A stretch of DNA of 64,000 nt from Leptolyngbya sp. PCC 7375 (GCF_000316115.1 NZ_JH993797.1:6669961-6733960); one strand, 5' to 3'; shown: positions 35,567 through 44,751, counted from the stretch's first letter. The notes: a model not told the origin generated them from the letters alone. Numbers and translations: made by a program.

Positions 35567-36742
35567 TCATGGAAAGCATACTTCTAGGACTGAAAAATCA
35601 TCTTCTAGCTCGTCTCCACCATTGATACAACAGACTTTATCTAGCAAAGGTTGAAGGTTAGAAGAGTTGGTTCCCTTATACTCTCTTAGCACATCTGACC
35701 AAGCATCTAATCCCCAAATTTCATGGTTGTCCCCTACAGGAATCTCATAGACTCCGTCACTAAAAATATAAAGACTACTGCCAACAGGGATTTCAAATTT
35801 CCTTACATCAAAAGGAAACTCAGGCAATAATCCAATAGCAATGCCATCACTATCTAAATAACAGGTCTTATAATCACCACCCTCAGGCATAGCCAATACA
35901 GCGGGGGGATGACCAGCAGAAGCAAATGATAATTCTCGCTTAGCAACATTGTAAACTCCATACCAGAAGGTGAAATAATCTTCACCATTGTCACTGACTT
36001 GAAAAACATCATTCAAAGCAGATAAAACCGTTTCAGGCTTGAAAAAATTAGCGTCTTGTAATGTTCGTTTTCGTAAAATATTCAGAATAGAGACTGACAA
36101 TAGTGCAGATTTTACTCCATGTCCTGCCACATCTAATAGATGGAACATCAGGTGTTCATCATCTAACCAGGTGTAGTCAAATGCATCACCACCCAGAGTA
36201 TTCGACGGTTGATACTGAACATTAACCTGAATATTGGCCTGAATATTCTCCCTTGTTTTTTGTGAATCGTCGGTATTAGGAAGCAAAGCCTCTACATATT
36301 CAGCTGCTCGACTCAACTCTAGCCGAAATCGTTCATTGCTTTCCCGAATTTCTTTCTCAGCCTGCCAGGCCTTAAGTAAATAACGCACACGTCCTGACAA
36401 AATAGGCATTTGAACAGGTTTAGTCACATAGTCAGTAGCACCAGCCGCAAATGCCTCCTCCACTGATTTTTGATCCTCTAGCCCAGTCACCATAAGAATT
36501 GGAATATGTCCTCCCTCAGGGAGTTGACGGATTTTTCGACAACAATCAAATCCGTCCATGCCAGGCATCTTGGCATCTAATAGGATTAATGCAGGAGAAA
36601 TTTTCTGATAGAGTTCTAGTCCCTTCTCACCACTATCAGCCTCGACAACTTGGCAACCTACCTTTTGCAACATTGCCTGCAGTAATTTACGCGAAAATAA
36701 ATCGTCATCTATTAATAGAATTGTAGAAGCACTATTTTCCAT
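35567..36742 (-). CDS. RsbU-like response regulator: REC-SpoIIE/PP2C phosphatase
   Basis: The 391-residue protein has a REC domain (about 6-125; IDDD, LDAKMPGMDG), a helical linker (about 126-175) and a PP2C/SpoIIE serine phosphatase (about 180-390) with GDAFDYTW, LLDVAGHGVKSALL, YIFSDGVYEIP and DDFSVLEV supplying the metal-binding Asp residues. Such enzymes dephosphorylate a STAS-domain antagonist in partner-switching pathways, here under control of a kinase through the receiver. A STAS protein (55788) and an RsbW-like ATPase fused in a GT2 (53253) are encoded in the same region, so a complete module is present. It lies at the head of the leftward block, next to the IS4 element. Confidence 0.93.
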   Translation of the reverse strand: MENSASTILLIDDDLFSRKLLQAMLQKVGCQVVEADSGEKGLELYQKISPALILLDAKMPGMDGFDCCRKIRQLPEGGHIPILMVTGLEDQKSVEEAFAAGATDYVTKPVQMPILSGRVRYLLKAWQAEKEIRESNERFRLELSRAAEYVEALLPNTDDSQKTRENIQANIQVNVQYQPSNTLGGDAFDYTWLDDEHLMFHLLDVAGHGVKSALLSVSILNILRKRTLQDANFFKPETVLSALNDVFQVSDNGEDYFTFWYGVYNVAKRELSFASAGHPPAVLAMPEGGDYKTCYLDSDGIAIGLLPEFPFDVRKFEIPVGSSLYIFSDGVYEIPVGDNHEIWGLDAWSDVLREYKGTNSSNLQPLLDKVCCINGGDELEDDFSVLEVCFP

Positions 36743-36940
36743 CGATATTTGCTGGCCTCACACAAAGCTTGGAATATTCTTATTTGCAGGTTTTTGTAGA
36801 CGCTACTTTAGATATACCCATGAAATATAAGAACAGAACAAGACGCGCTATGCTATCTTAGAAATCAATGGCACTGACATAAGTCTAATCAAGCAGCCAG
36901 CTTAGCTTTGAGAATATTACGAGGTTGTCGCATTCTGGGA

Positions 36941-37111
36941 GGGTATGACCTCGACACGATGTAGAGTGCTATAACGCTTATCCAGCAAGGGTTTCAGGAA
37001 GATTTGAGCGAAGAATAAATTTTCTCAGTTTCAGCGTGATGGAGATTGTAAGCTTCTTGTAGGGCTTAGGATTTCTGACTTTTTAATAGACATCTAATTG
37101 AGGTCATACCC
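36941..37111. mobile_element. 171-bp MITE, family B copy 1, inside the IS4 element
   Basis: Terminal inverted repeats GGGTATGACCTC (36941-36952) and GAGGTCATACCC (37100-37111) are flanked by a perfect 8-bp duplication TTCTGGGA (36933-36940 and 37112-37119). There is no coding capacity. It differs from the copy at 52727 at about nine positions by eye. It interrupts the 3' end of the transposase gene. Confidence 0.92.
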
Positions 37112-38435
37112 TTCTGGGAAACGGTTTTGGCCTACGTTTGACGACTCTAGGTTCATGCCGATTAGGCCGTTGAGGCAACGGGTCAGAGGCAATATCTTGG
37201 AGCAAATGGTCGTAGAGTCGTTGCCGTGTCGCGTTCGATGTTGTTGCTAATAATGCAAGAATTTGCTGAAAGTATTGCCGAGCCCCCTGTAGGGAGAGAC
37301 GATTACGCTCATAGTGCAATAATGGAGAGGCCTGTTCCATCACACTACGCAGCACATTGTAGGCTAGCATGTGAGACCAAATTTCCTTACGGACCATGTC
37401 CGGTGTTTTGGCTGTGAGCCTCTCCATTTTGAGTGTCGTTTTGAGATGACGTAAATTGACTTCTGCCGCATGCCACCGCCATCCATAAAGACGGGTTAAT
37501 TGACTAGCAGGATACTGTTTGGCATCCAATAGGGTGGTAACAATGATGATGAACTGGTCTCGAAACCCGTTACGAGATAGCTTCAGACGCACTTCTCTAA
37601 CCGTCAATGTCTGGGAAATGGCTGCAAACTCATCTGTATTCATATGACCCGGTCGTCGCTTGGGTTTGTGCCAGACGACTTGGTGGTCGCCAGGACCATG
37701 CCTGAGACCTTTACGAAAATCAGTGTGCCGAGCATGATGTTTACGCAAGACCCCATCGGCCTCTTGCTGCTGAATCAGGGCTAAGTCAACATAGCTGCCA
37801 AAGGCTTGGTCTCCCATGGCCACATCATCGGGCGCTAAGTCCTGATACAACAAACGGCTCATGACGATTTCACTGGTTGTCTTCGGTGCAATACACCCTG
37901 ACACCACTGCCCCGGTTAGTAAACAGAAAAACACCACCACCCGAGCCAGTGGAAAGCCACATCCGACCGCTTGATTACCATGTTGAGGATAGACCGCTTG
38001 ATTGGCCTCACTATCGGCCATCAATACCGTCGTTCCATCAAAGACTCTCACCCGACGACCACACCAGTAATGCGCCTTGGGCACCGTCTGTTCCAACTGC
38101 TCGGTTGTTTCGGGGATAAGACGTTGGAGGAGTGATTCCGGCAACCGGTCGCGAGCTTTGCTGTAAGCTCCGGTATCCGATGACGGAGGGGTAACGCCTG
38201 CGGCGGTTAACCAGGTGGTGAAGCACTTGACGGTGTTGCGGAGGCTTTTATCGGCTGATAACGCTTGATATAGCATGCCCCATACCGTCACGATGGGGGT
38301 ATACAAACGATTTCGGTAGGTGATCCCTTCTTCAGCCAGAAGCTCATCGAGTCTTGCTTCCGGTAGGATATCTTGCCACGGCGAACCGATACTTTTGAAT
38401 AACTGGTGCTTGAGAATTTCGGCTGACTTCGGCAT
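37104..38435 (-). CDS. IS4-family transposase with C-terminus altered by MITE insertion
   Basis: The 443-residue reading frame is a DDE transposase: FDGTTVLMADSEANQ, DVAMGDQAFGSYVDL, and LYGWRWHAAEVNLRHLKTTL (the Y-R-E-K region). The frame now ends KPFPRRV-stop, where the last Arg, Val and stop come from MITE sequence. Removing the MITE and one copy of the duplication restores KPFPRMRQPRNILKAKLAA-stop, about eleven further residues, so the ancestral protein was longer. The catalytic core is intact, and whether the shortened protein still works cannot be told. Confidence 0.9.
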   Translation of the reverse strand: MPKSAEILKHQLFKSIGSPWQDILPEARLDELLAEEGITYRNRLYTPIVTVWGMLYQALSADKSLRNTVKCFTTWLTAAGVTPPSSDTGAYSKARDRLPESLLQRLIPETTEQLEQTVPKAHYWCGRRVRVFDGTTVLMADSEANQAVYPQHGNQAVGCGFPLARVVVFFCLLTGAVVSGCIAPKTTSEIVMSRLLYQDLAPDDVAMGDQAFGSYVDLALIQQQEADGVLRKHHARHTDFRKGLRHGPGDHQVVWHKPKRRPGHMNTDEFAAISQTLTVREVRLKLSRNGFRDQFIIIVTTLLDAKQYPASQLTRLYGWRWHAAEVNLRHLKTTLKMERLTAKTPDMVRKEIWSHMLAYNVLRSVMEQASPLLHYERNRLSLQGARQYFQQILALLATTSNATRQRLYDHLLQDIASDPLPQRPNRHEPRVVKRRPKPFPRRV

Positions 38436-38674
38436 AGTAGAAAGTGATTTATTGTTGGCTTGCAGGGCCTTGATATATATTTATCAAGCCTTGCAGCCTT
38501 TTTCTACTTTGTGCACTTTTAAGTCAGTGCCATTGATCTTAGAAATAGTTATAATCACCGATCATATATAGCAAATTCAAAAGCTAACTTAGAAACTGCC
38601 CCACTCTGTCTACTGCAATCAGGTGCAAGTTGCTTGTCAGTCTATTGCTTGAGAATTGTAAAGAGTTAGCTTAT

Positions 38675-38875
38675 ATGAATAATGACGATTTTATAGGACC
38701 CCCAACTATTTGGGTCGTGCTTACAGTGGTTGGAGGTATTGCAACGGCATTAGGGTTAATTGTTACCCTGGAGTATGTTAGTAGACGTTTATCTCCTGAA
38801 ACTAGTTCGATCCCTCAATCATCTTTGACGGTATCTGTAGAAAAAGGTTTAGAGAGACAGTTTATCCATTCCTAA
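38675..38875 (+). CDS. Small single-pass membrane protein (66-81 aa)
   Basis: I choose ATG at 38675 (MNNDDFIGPP); an upstream start at 38630 would add 15 residues. There is one hydrophobic segment (TIWVVLTVVGGIATALGLIV) followed by a polar tail. No family is recognised. It lies just beyond the IS4 element and 118 bp ahead of the first DUF3131 gene on the same strand, and could be a small partner of that operon or a relic. Confidence 0.45.
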   Translation: MNNDDFIGPPTIWVVLTVVGGIATALGLIVTLEYVSRRLSPETSSIPQSSLTVSVEKGLERQFIHS

Positions 38876-38993
38876 TTGGACGGTATTCTGGTCTCACATA
38901 AACATAGTTATTCTCTTTGTTAGAATATTCATCACTCATAATCAAGTTAATTTGAATCTGCATCCTACATCCTTGTAAGTTGTTCCCATAGAA

Positions 38994-41975
38994 GTGTTGA
39001 TATTGTTATTATCCCGTCATCGATTTTGGATCAGATTTATTGCCTATTGGCTTGTAGGAGTATTTATTTCTCTGTGGATTTCTATTTTCCACATCTCTCC
39101 TGTTGTAGCTCAAAATGTTCCAGAGCAATGTGCTGCCATTACTCAGCCACTAACTCCAGAGGAGATGGGCTATGCCCAATCGGCCTGGAATTATTTTGTA
39201 GATAATGTTCAAGAATCTACTGGACTTTCTAATTCTGCCGGAGGCTATCCATCGGGAACGTTGTGGGACTTAGGCAATTATCTAGCTGCCATGAATGCGG
39301 CCAGGTGGATGGGGCTAATTGATCAAGCAGAATTCGATAGCCGATTAAATAAATTTCTGACCAGTTTAGGACAGCTACGTCTGTTTGAAGATACGTTACC
39401 TAACAAGGTTTACAACAGTGCTACTGGAGAAATTGTAGATTACGGCAACAATCCACTGGAGCGAGGCATCGGTTGGTCAGCCCTGGATATTGGACGCCTG
39501 TTAGCGGCGTTTCATATTTTGCGTACATGTCATCCCCAGTACTCTGAGTGGATGGCTGGTGTTCTTTCCAGCTGGAATATTGCGGCTTCGGTCAGAGATG
39601 GCATGCTCTATGGAGCTACAGTGCTGCCAGATGATAGCACGCTCCCAGTCCAGGAAGGACGATTAGGATACGAGGAATATGCAGCGAGAGGTTATGCATT
39701 GTGGGGATTTGATGCTCCTCAGGCGGTAGCCTATGACCCGTTTGACTTTGTAGATATTTATGGTTTGAAAATCCCGCACGATACCAGGGATTTTCAAACA
39801 ACGAATGCCAACAACTATGTTGTAAGTGAATCCTATATCCTGGATGCCATTGAATTTGGTCTGGAAGGGGATCAAGCGGACTATGCCCGTAGAGTTTTCG
39901 AAGCTCAGAAGCGTCGCTTTGAAGATACGGGCCTGTTAACGGCTGTTTCCGAAGACAACATTAATCAGGCTCCTTACTTTCTCTACAGCACGGTTTATTC
40001 CAATGGTGTGCCCTGGGCCGTTATTACGGAGAATAACGAGCTACACCCTGAACTGCGTACCCTAAGTACCAAGTCTGCGTTTGGATGGCGCTACGTTTAC
40101 CCTGATGACCCCTACGCCCACAAAATTTTCGACCATGTGAAGGATACAACTAATTCCGGTCGGGGTTACTATGCGGGTATTTATGAATCGGGATTATACG
40201 ATGCTCAGCCCCCTATTAACGATATTTTGACAGGGAATAGTAATGGACTAATTTTGGAGATCCTTTACTACAAAGCTCGAGGACATGTACCGATGTTGGC
40301 GAGCGGCAGTGCGCCTGTTTCGGTGCCAACCGTTCCAGCGGGAGAAAATACAGAGGATTTACCACCACCACCTGAAACCGCCAGTAATTCCGAGCCGCCG
40401 CTGCCTGAATCAGCACCAGTTGCACCAACTGAAGTAGCTAGTAATCCTGCACCCACGCCACCAGCTGAGTCAGCCGCACCACCATCACCGACTTCTCCTG
40501 AAGGAATCACGGTTGCGGCTATTGCCCCCGTAGAAAAACCTCGCTCATCAGCGTGTTCATCCGTAGTGTCTCCTTTAAATATTACGGATATGCGCTATGC
40601 CAAAATAGCCTGGCAGTATTTTGAAGCTAACCATACTCCCTCAGGGGTAGTGCCTGATCGCAGTGATCTGGATGGTGTAACGCTTTGGGGTGTAGGGGAC
40701 TACCTAGCCGCACTCCATGCGGCTCGATCCATGGATGTGATTAATGCGGAGAAGTTTGATGGGCGAGTCCGTCATTTGCTAGGAGCTCTGCAGGAAATTG
40801 AGCTGTTTGCTGGAGAACTCCCCCATCGTTCCTATAGCACCCTGACTCTGGAACCCATTGACTATGGTGGTAATTCCCTGCCCCAAGGGAATGGTTGGTC
40901 TGGTTTAGACATCGGCCGACTGTTGGCTTCACTGCACACCCTTAAAACTTGCCATCCTGAATATACTGATGTTGTAGATCAGTTAGCTCTGGACTGGTCT
41001 TATTTGCGGGTAGTTAGAAATGGTCGCATTGCTAATGCCCGTCTAGCTCAGGATGATCGAGGACGCGATCGCATCCGAGTTAAACCAGCAGAAATCCTTG
41101 GCTACGAAGAATACGCCGCCCGAGCGTTTCAACTGTGGGGATTTGATGCCTCTCGCTCAGCGGTGGGCGGCAATTATGTTACCACTACACTAGAGGAACA
41201 AGCGGTTCCCACCAATCGGTCTCAACCAGAACAACGGCGTCGAGATGAACTGTTAAATACCACCAGTACACCGTTTATCTTATACGGTCTAGAATTTGGG
41301 TTTGACCCCCAAATCAGTTCTCTGGTAGAAGCCATTTATCAGGCTGAAGCTGGTCGGTATGAACGAACAGGGACATTTAGTGCCTCGGGCACCACCCTGG
41401 TGAATCAGGCCCCTTATGTGGTGCACAGTACGCTTGTGTCCGATGGTCGCGATTGGGTTGCTGTAGATGAGCAAGGTGAAGTCATTCCCCACTCTCGTGT
41501 GGTTAGCACAGCTGTAGCCTTTGCCTATCACACACTCTTTCCTAATAGTAACTATGGTCGAGAGCTCTGGCTGGCAACGCTAGACTTATATAATCAGCAG
41601 TTAGGTTACTATGAAGGCTTTTACGAGAGCGGTGGTCGCAGAGCCATTGGGTTTACCGGCTCTACTAATAGTCTAATCCTCCAAGCTTTACTCCATAAGA
41701 ATACTCAACAACAACCTCTCATCTATCCCCATGATGATATGGACTCTCCATGGTGGGACGCCATTCGTAATGGAGATGAGTTGGGGTTAGGTCTTCCCGA
41801 AAGCTCTCGACCAGCGATTGAAATGGTGACTAATGAGCAAGGGGCATACTGGATTGCTAAAGATACAGAGATAGAAGTAGCCTTGTTGCCTGGAGACCTT
41901 ACAAGAGAAGATCCTCCTGCTCTGCCGCTTGAGGAAAAAAAAAAGCGCCGTTACTTCCTGAGTCATCTGAGTTAG
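38994..41975 (+). CDS. Exported protein with two DUF3131 domains
   Basis: The 993-residue protein starts at GTG. It has an N-terminal hydrophobic signal segment (about residues 10-33, cleavage near VVAQN), a first DUF3131 domain (about 50-440), a Pro/Ala/Ser/Glu-rich linker (about 445-510) and a second DUF3131 domain (about 525-915). Repeated motifs are YAQSAWNYF, YPSGTLWDLGNYLAA, GWSALDIGRLLAA and LGYEEYAARGYALWGF. DUF3131 also occurs beside cyclic-glucan synthases and is thought to have an alpha/alpha toroid fold like glycoside hydrolases, so a role in processing the exported polysaccharide is likely. The end is doubtful: a run of ten A (41935-41944) precedes a short out-of-frame tail, and a -1 shift there would continue into the next gene. 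Confidence 0.88.
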   Translation: MLILLLSRHRFWIRFIAYWLVGVFISLWISIFHISPVVAQNVPEQCAAITQPLTPEEMGYAQSAWNYFVDNVQESTGLSNSAGGYPSGTLWDLGNYLAAMNAARWMGLIDQAEFDSRLNKFLTSLGQLRLFEDTLPNKVYNSATGEIVDYGNNPLERGIGWSALDIGRLLAAFHILRTCHPQYSEWMAGVLSSWNIAASVRDGMLYGATVLPDDSTLPVQEGRLGYEEYAARGYALWGFDAPQAVAYDPFDFVDIYGLKIPHDTRDFQTTNANNYVVSESYILDAIEFGLEGDQADYARRVFEAQKRRFEDTGLLTAVSEDNINQAPYFLYSTVYSNGVPWAVITENNELHPELRTLSTKSAFGWRYVYPDDPYAHKIFDHVKDTTNSGRGYYAGIYESGLYDAQPPINDILTGNSNGLILEILYYKARGHVPMLASGSAPVSVPTVPAGENTEDLPPPPETASNSEPPLPESAPVAPTEVASNPAPTPPAESAAPPSPTSPEGITVAAIAPVEKPRSSACSSVVSPLNITDMRYAKIAWQYFEANHTPSGVVPDRSDLDGVTLWGVGDYLAALHAARSMDVINAEKFDGRVRHLLGALQEIELFAGELPHRSYSTLTLEPIDYGGNSLPQGNGWSGLDIGRLLASLHTLKTCHPEYTDVVDQLALDWSYLRVVRNGRIANARLAQDDRGRDRIRVKPAEILGYEEYAARAFQLWGFDASRSAVGGNYVTTTLEEQAVPTNRSQPEQRRRDELLNTTSTPFILYGLEFGFDPQISSLVEAIYQAEAGRYERTGTFSASGTTLVNQAPYVVHSTLVSDGRDWVAVDEQGEVIPHSRVVSTAVAFAYHTLFPNSNYGRELWLATLDLYNQQLGYYEGFYESGGRRAIGFTGSTNSLILQALLHKNTQQQPLIYPHDDMDSPWWDAIRNGDELGLGLPESSRPAIEMVTNEQGAYWIAKDTEIEVALLPGDLTREDPPALPLEEKKKRRYFLSHLS
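41935..41945 (+). other. A10-G slippery tract at the end of the first DUF3131 gene
   Basis: Ten A followed by G give the frame codons GAA AAA AAA AAG, which contain the heptamer A-AAA-AAG known from dnaX -1 frameshifting. After a -1 shift the frame reads GCG CCG TTA CTT CCT and stays open into the next DUF3131 domain. It may be a programmed or transcriptional slip site, a lost A, or a sequencing miscall. Confidence 0.7.
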
Positions 41976-41980
41976 TTAGC

Positions 41981-43162
41981 TTGATTCTTGCTTTGGACAG
42001 CGTGGAACAAATGCCAGATTCCCTAGATCGAGCAGCAGCTCAACGAGCATGGACGTATTTCGAAAATAATTGGAATCCCGACACCGGTATGGTCAATGCT
42101 GTTGACGGACTACCCTGGGCTACCTGGTGGGACCAGGGCAGCGCACTCTTGGGCATCCATGCTGCTCGACAACTGGGGCTAATTTCTGAACCAGAATTGA
42201 TTGAAAAACTATCGATTCTTTTACGCACTCTGGAACAGTTACCCTTACCAGCAACAACGTTACCGAAGAAAGCCTATAGCACCAACACAGCCGCCATGCA
42301 GACATTAAGTAATCGTCCTGACCCCAACGGGACAAGTGGCTGGTCTGCATTAGATTTGGGCCGATATCTGGTGGCTCTATACACACTTAAAACTCATTAT
42401 CCAGAGTTGCGCGATCGCATCAACACCATCGTTGCTCGTTATGACTTGAACAAGTCTGTTAAAGATGGTTGGCTATGGGGTAGTGGAGCAGGTCGCAACG
42501 GACTAGAGTATTGGCAAGAAGGACGCCTAGGGTACGAACAATATGCAGCTTATGGTTTTAAACTATGGGGAGTTGAAGTCAATAACGCTCTGTATCATCC
42601 GCCTACCCAGAGAGCCACCGTGGAAGGTGTGGAGCTGTTGGTAGATCAGCGCGATCTCAATTCTTCAGGAGCTAGCAATCACCTCACTAACGATCCTTAT
42701 TTACTCTGGGGTATGGAGTTAGGATGGCCCGATACAATCTTGTCGCAAGTTGAAAATCTCTTGCAGGTTCAAGAAAATCGATATGTTGACACGGGCATAC
42801 TAACTGCAGTAAACGAAGATGCACTTGATCGAAAACCCTATTTTCTCTACTACAGTGTTTACGCTGATAGTCAGTCTTGGCCAGCGACAGATGTAAAAGG
42901 AAAGAATCACCCCGACCTACGTTTCTTAAGTACAAAAGCAGCTTTCGCTTGGAGTAGTCTTTTACCAGACAACAACTATGGCCAAACCCTCAGACAAGCG
43001 GTGCAAAACCTTGCCGATGAGCAAAAAGGATATTTATCAGGGCGATACGAAAACCCAGGCCTTGGTCCCAACAAAGCGATCAATGTCAACACTAACGCCA
43101 TTATCCTTGAAAGTTTGTTGTACAAAACCCAAAACGGACACCCACTTGCACATACCTTCTAG
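41981..43162 (+). CDS. DUF3131 domain protein (probably third domain of a frameshifted gene)
   Basis: The 393-residue frame is one complete DUF3131 domain: RAWTYFENNWNPDTGMV, GWSALDLGRYLVAL, LGYEQYAAYGFKLWGV, FLSTKAAFAWSSLL. The only start codons are TTG at 41981 or ATG at 42011. There is no signal peptide and no obvious ribosome site, unlike its relatives. The same frame is open upstream to the A10 tract and reads KKKAPLLPESSELVSLI, a normal linker. I therefore think this is the C-terminal third of the preceding gene, giving an exported protein of about 1400 residues with three domains, either by -1 slippage or before a mutation. Confidence 0.85.
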   Translation: MILALDSVEQMPDSLDRAAAQRAWTYFENNWNPDTGMVNAVDGLPWATWWDQGSALLGIHAARQLGLISEPELIEKLSILLRTLEQLPLPATTLPKKAYSTNTAAMQTLSNRPDPNGTSGWSALDLGRYLVALYTLKTHYPELRDRINTIVARYDLNKSVKDGWLWGSGAGRNGLEYWQEGRLGYEQYAAYGFKLWGVEVNNALYHPPTQRATVEGVELLVDQRDLNSSGASNHLTNDPYLLWGMELGWPDTILSQVENLLQVQENRYVDTGILTAVNEDALDRKPYFLYYSVYADSQSWPATDVKGKNHPDLRFLSTKAAFAWSSLLPDNNYGQTLRQAVQNLADEQKGYLSGRYENPGLGPNKAINVNTNAIILESLLYKTQNGHPLAHTF

Positions 43163-43167
43163 AAAAT

Positions 43168-44496
43168 ATGAATTTCTATCAATCTCGAACTTTTATAGGT
43201 TTGTTTGCTAGCCTTCTAGCAATGGGTAGTTTGACTGCTTGTGCTAGTGACACCATTGGTATTGGGGGCCAAACGTCTGATTTCCAAGCCGCAACAACTG
43301 ATAAAACCTCTAATAACCTTTGTGGTCAGTTAACCGCTCCTCTAACCGAGAAAGAGCAAGAGTATGCTACGATAGCATGGCAATACTTTGTCAATAATCG
43401 GCAACCAAATACTGGGTTTACCAATTCAGCTAATCAGTTTCCCTCCGGTACCCTGTGGGATCAAGGTAATTACTTAATGGCCTTGAATGCAGTTCAGTGG
43501 ATGGGTTTAATCGATCAAGATGAGTTTGATCTGCAACTCAATCAATTTTTAACCTCCCTTGGTAACCTACCATTAGTAGAGGGTGCTCTCCCCAACAAGG
43601 TGTATAACAGCGCTACTGGAGAAATGGTAGACTATGACAATAATCCTACCCAAAAGGGATTGGGCTGGTCGGCTCTAGACATTGGTCGCTTTCTCACAGC
43701 GCTGCATATTATTCGCACATGCCATCCCCAATACGACAATTGGATCTCTGGATTAATGTCAGGGTGGCAGCTTCCTCGCTCCATCGAAGAGGGACGGCTC
43801 TATGGAGCGGTCTTCAAGACTAATGGCAAACTTTTACCTGTACAAGAAGGCCGCCTCGGTTACGAAGAATATGCTGCCCGTGGCTATGAGCTATGGGGAT
43901 TTGAGGCTCCAAAGGCATTAGAAACAGAACCAATGAAACTGGTAGATGTGAGCGGGGTAAAAATCCCTGTAGACCAGCGTAATTTTGACGAAACTGACGC
44001 TAATAACTACGTAGTTAGTGAATCCTACATTCTAGAAGCCATCGAGTTTGGCTGGGATGAAACTCTTGCTGAGTATGCAGAAGACATCCTAGCTGCTCAG
44101 GAAAACAGATATAAAGAAACAGGATACCTAACCGCAGTATCTGAAGACAACATCGATCAGGCTCCTCATTTTCTCTATAGCACCCTTTATGCTAATGGCA
44201 CTCCATGGGCAGTGATTACAGAAGAAAATGAGCCCCACCCAGAACTACGCACACTTAGTACAAAAGCAGCCTTTGGATGGTATTACTTATTTCCCAAGAA
44301 CCCTTACACGTTGAAGCTAATTAAAGCTGTAAAGGAACTACAAGATCCTGATGGTGGTGGTTTTTATGCTGGGCTCTACGAAGAAAGTGACGAAATCAAC
44401 ACCATCTTAACCGGTAATACTAACGGCCTTATCTTAGAAATCCTCTACTATAAAGCTCTTGGCAATAAAGCCATCTTAGATGTAATCGAGAACTAA
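43168..44496 (+). CDS. DUF3131 lipoprotein
   Basis: The 442-residue protein has a lipoprotein signal (hydrophobic segment, lipobox LTAC with Cys near residue 26) and a single DUF3131 domain. Its sequence closely follows the first domain of the 38994 protein: PSGTLWDQGNYLMAL, VYNSATGEMVDYDNN, LGYEEYAARGYELWGF, TAVSEDNIDQAPHFL. The similarity suggests recent tandem duplication. It should be anchored in the membrane facing the periplasm. The gene begins 5 bp after the preceding stop, so it shares a transcript. Confidence 0.9.
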   Translation: MNFYQSRTFIGLFASLLAMGSLTACASDTIGIGGQTSDFQAATTDKTSNNLCGQLTAPLTEKEQEYATIAWQYFVNNRQPNTGFTNSANQFPSGTLWDQGNYLMALNAVQWMGLIDQDEFDLQLNQFLTSLGNLPLVEGALPNKVYNSATGEMVDYDNNPTQKGLGWSALDIGRFLTALHIIRTCHPQYDNWISGLMSGWQLPRSIEEGRLYGAVFKTNGKLLPVQEGRLGYEEYAARGYELWGFEAPKALETEPMKLVDVSGVKIPVDQRNFDETDANNYVVSESYILEAIEFGWDETLAEYAEDILAAQENRYKETGYLTAVSEDNIDQAPHFLYSTLYANGTPWAVITEENEPHPELRTLSTKAAFGWYYLFPKNPYTLKLIKAVKELQDPDGGGFYAGLYEESDEINTILTGNTNGLILEILYYKALGNKAILDVIEN

Positions 44497-44549
44497 TACG
44501 TATCGCTCCTATACCTATTTGCAAGATGCTAGAGTACGGGCAGTGAGTG

Positions 44550-44687
44550 ATGTATTTCAAGATTAATAAAGAATGTGATTGGGCTGTGTTCTCATGTCAA
44601 CGAGCAACCGTCTTAGGGTGCCAACAAGCTCTTACCAATCCAGACATTCGCTACCAATCTCCAGAAATAGTTTCAGAGTTGTTCTAA
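44550..44687 (+). CDS. Possible small ORF (45 aa)
   Basis: ATG at 44550 opens MYFKINKECDWAVFSC and the frame runs to TAA at 44687, ending PDIRYQSPEIVSELF. Amino-acid composition is protein-like. No family is recognised. It lies 53 bp after the lipoprotein gene and may be a real small gene or a remnant. Confidence 0.3.
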   Translation: MYFKINKECDWAVFSCQRATVLGCQQALTNPDIRYQSPEIVSELF

Positions 44688-44751
44688 GGTAGCTTATGGT
44701 CTCTCTAGAGACATATTAGTTATAGCTTGGCGCATATAGGCTGACCATGAT

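Larger units (their letters stand above)
36866..38535. mobile_element. IS4-family insertion sequence with nested MITE
   Basis: The element has terminal inverted repeats starting CAATGGCACTGAC on both ends (left from 36866, right end at 38535), flanked by a perfect 11-bp target duplication ATCTTAGAAAT (36855-36865 and 38536-38546). This length fits the IS4 family. The total of 1670 bp includes a 171-bp MITE plus its 8-bp duplication, so the intact IS would be about 1491 bp. It contains one minus-strand transposase gene and separates the signalling block from the polysaccharide genes. Confidence 0.9.
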
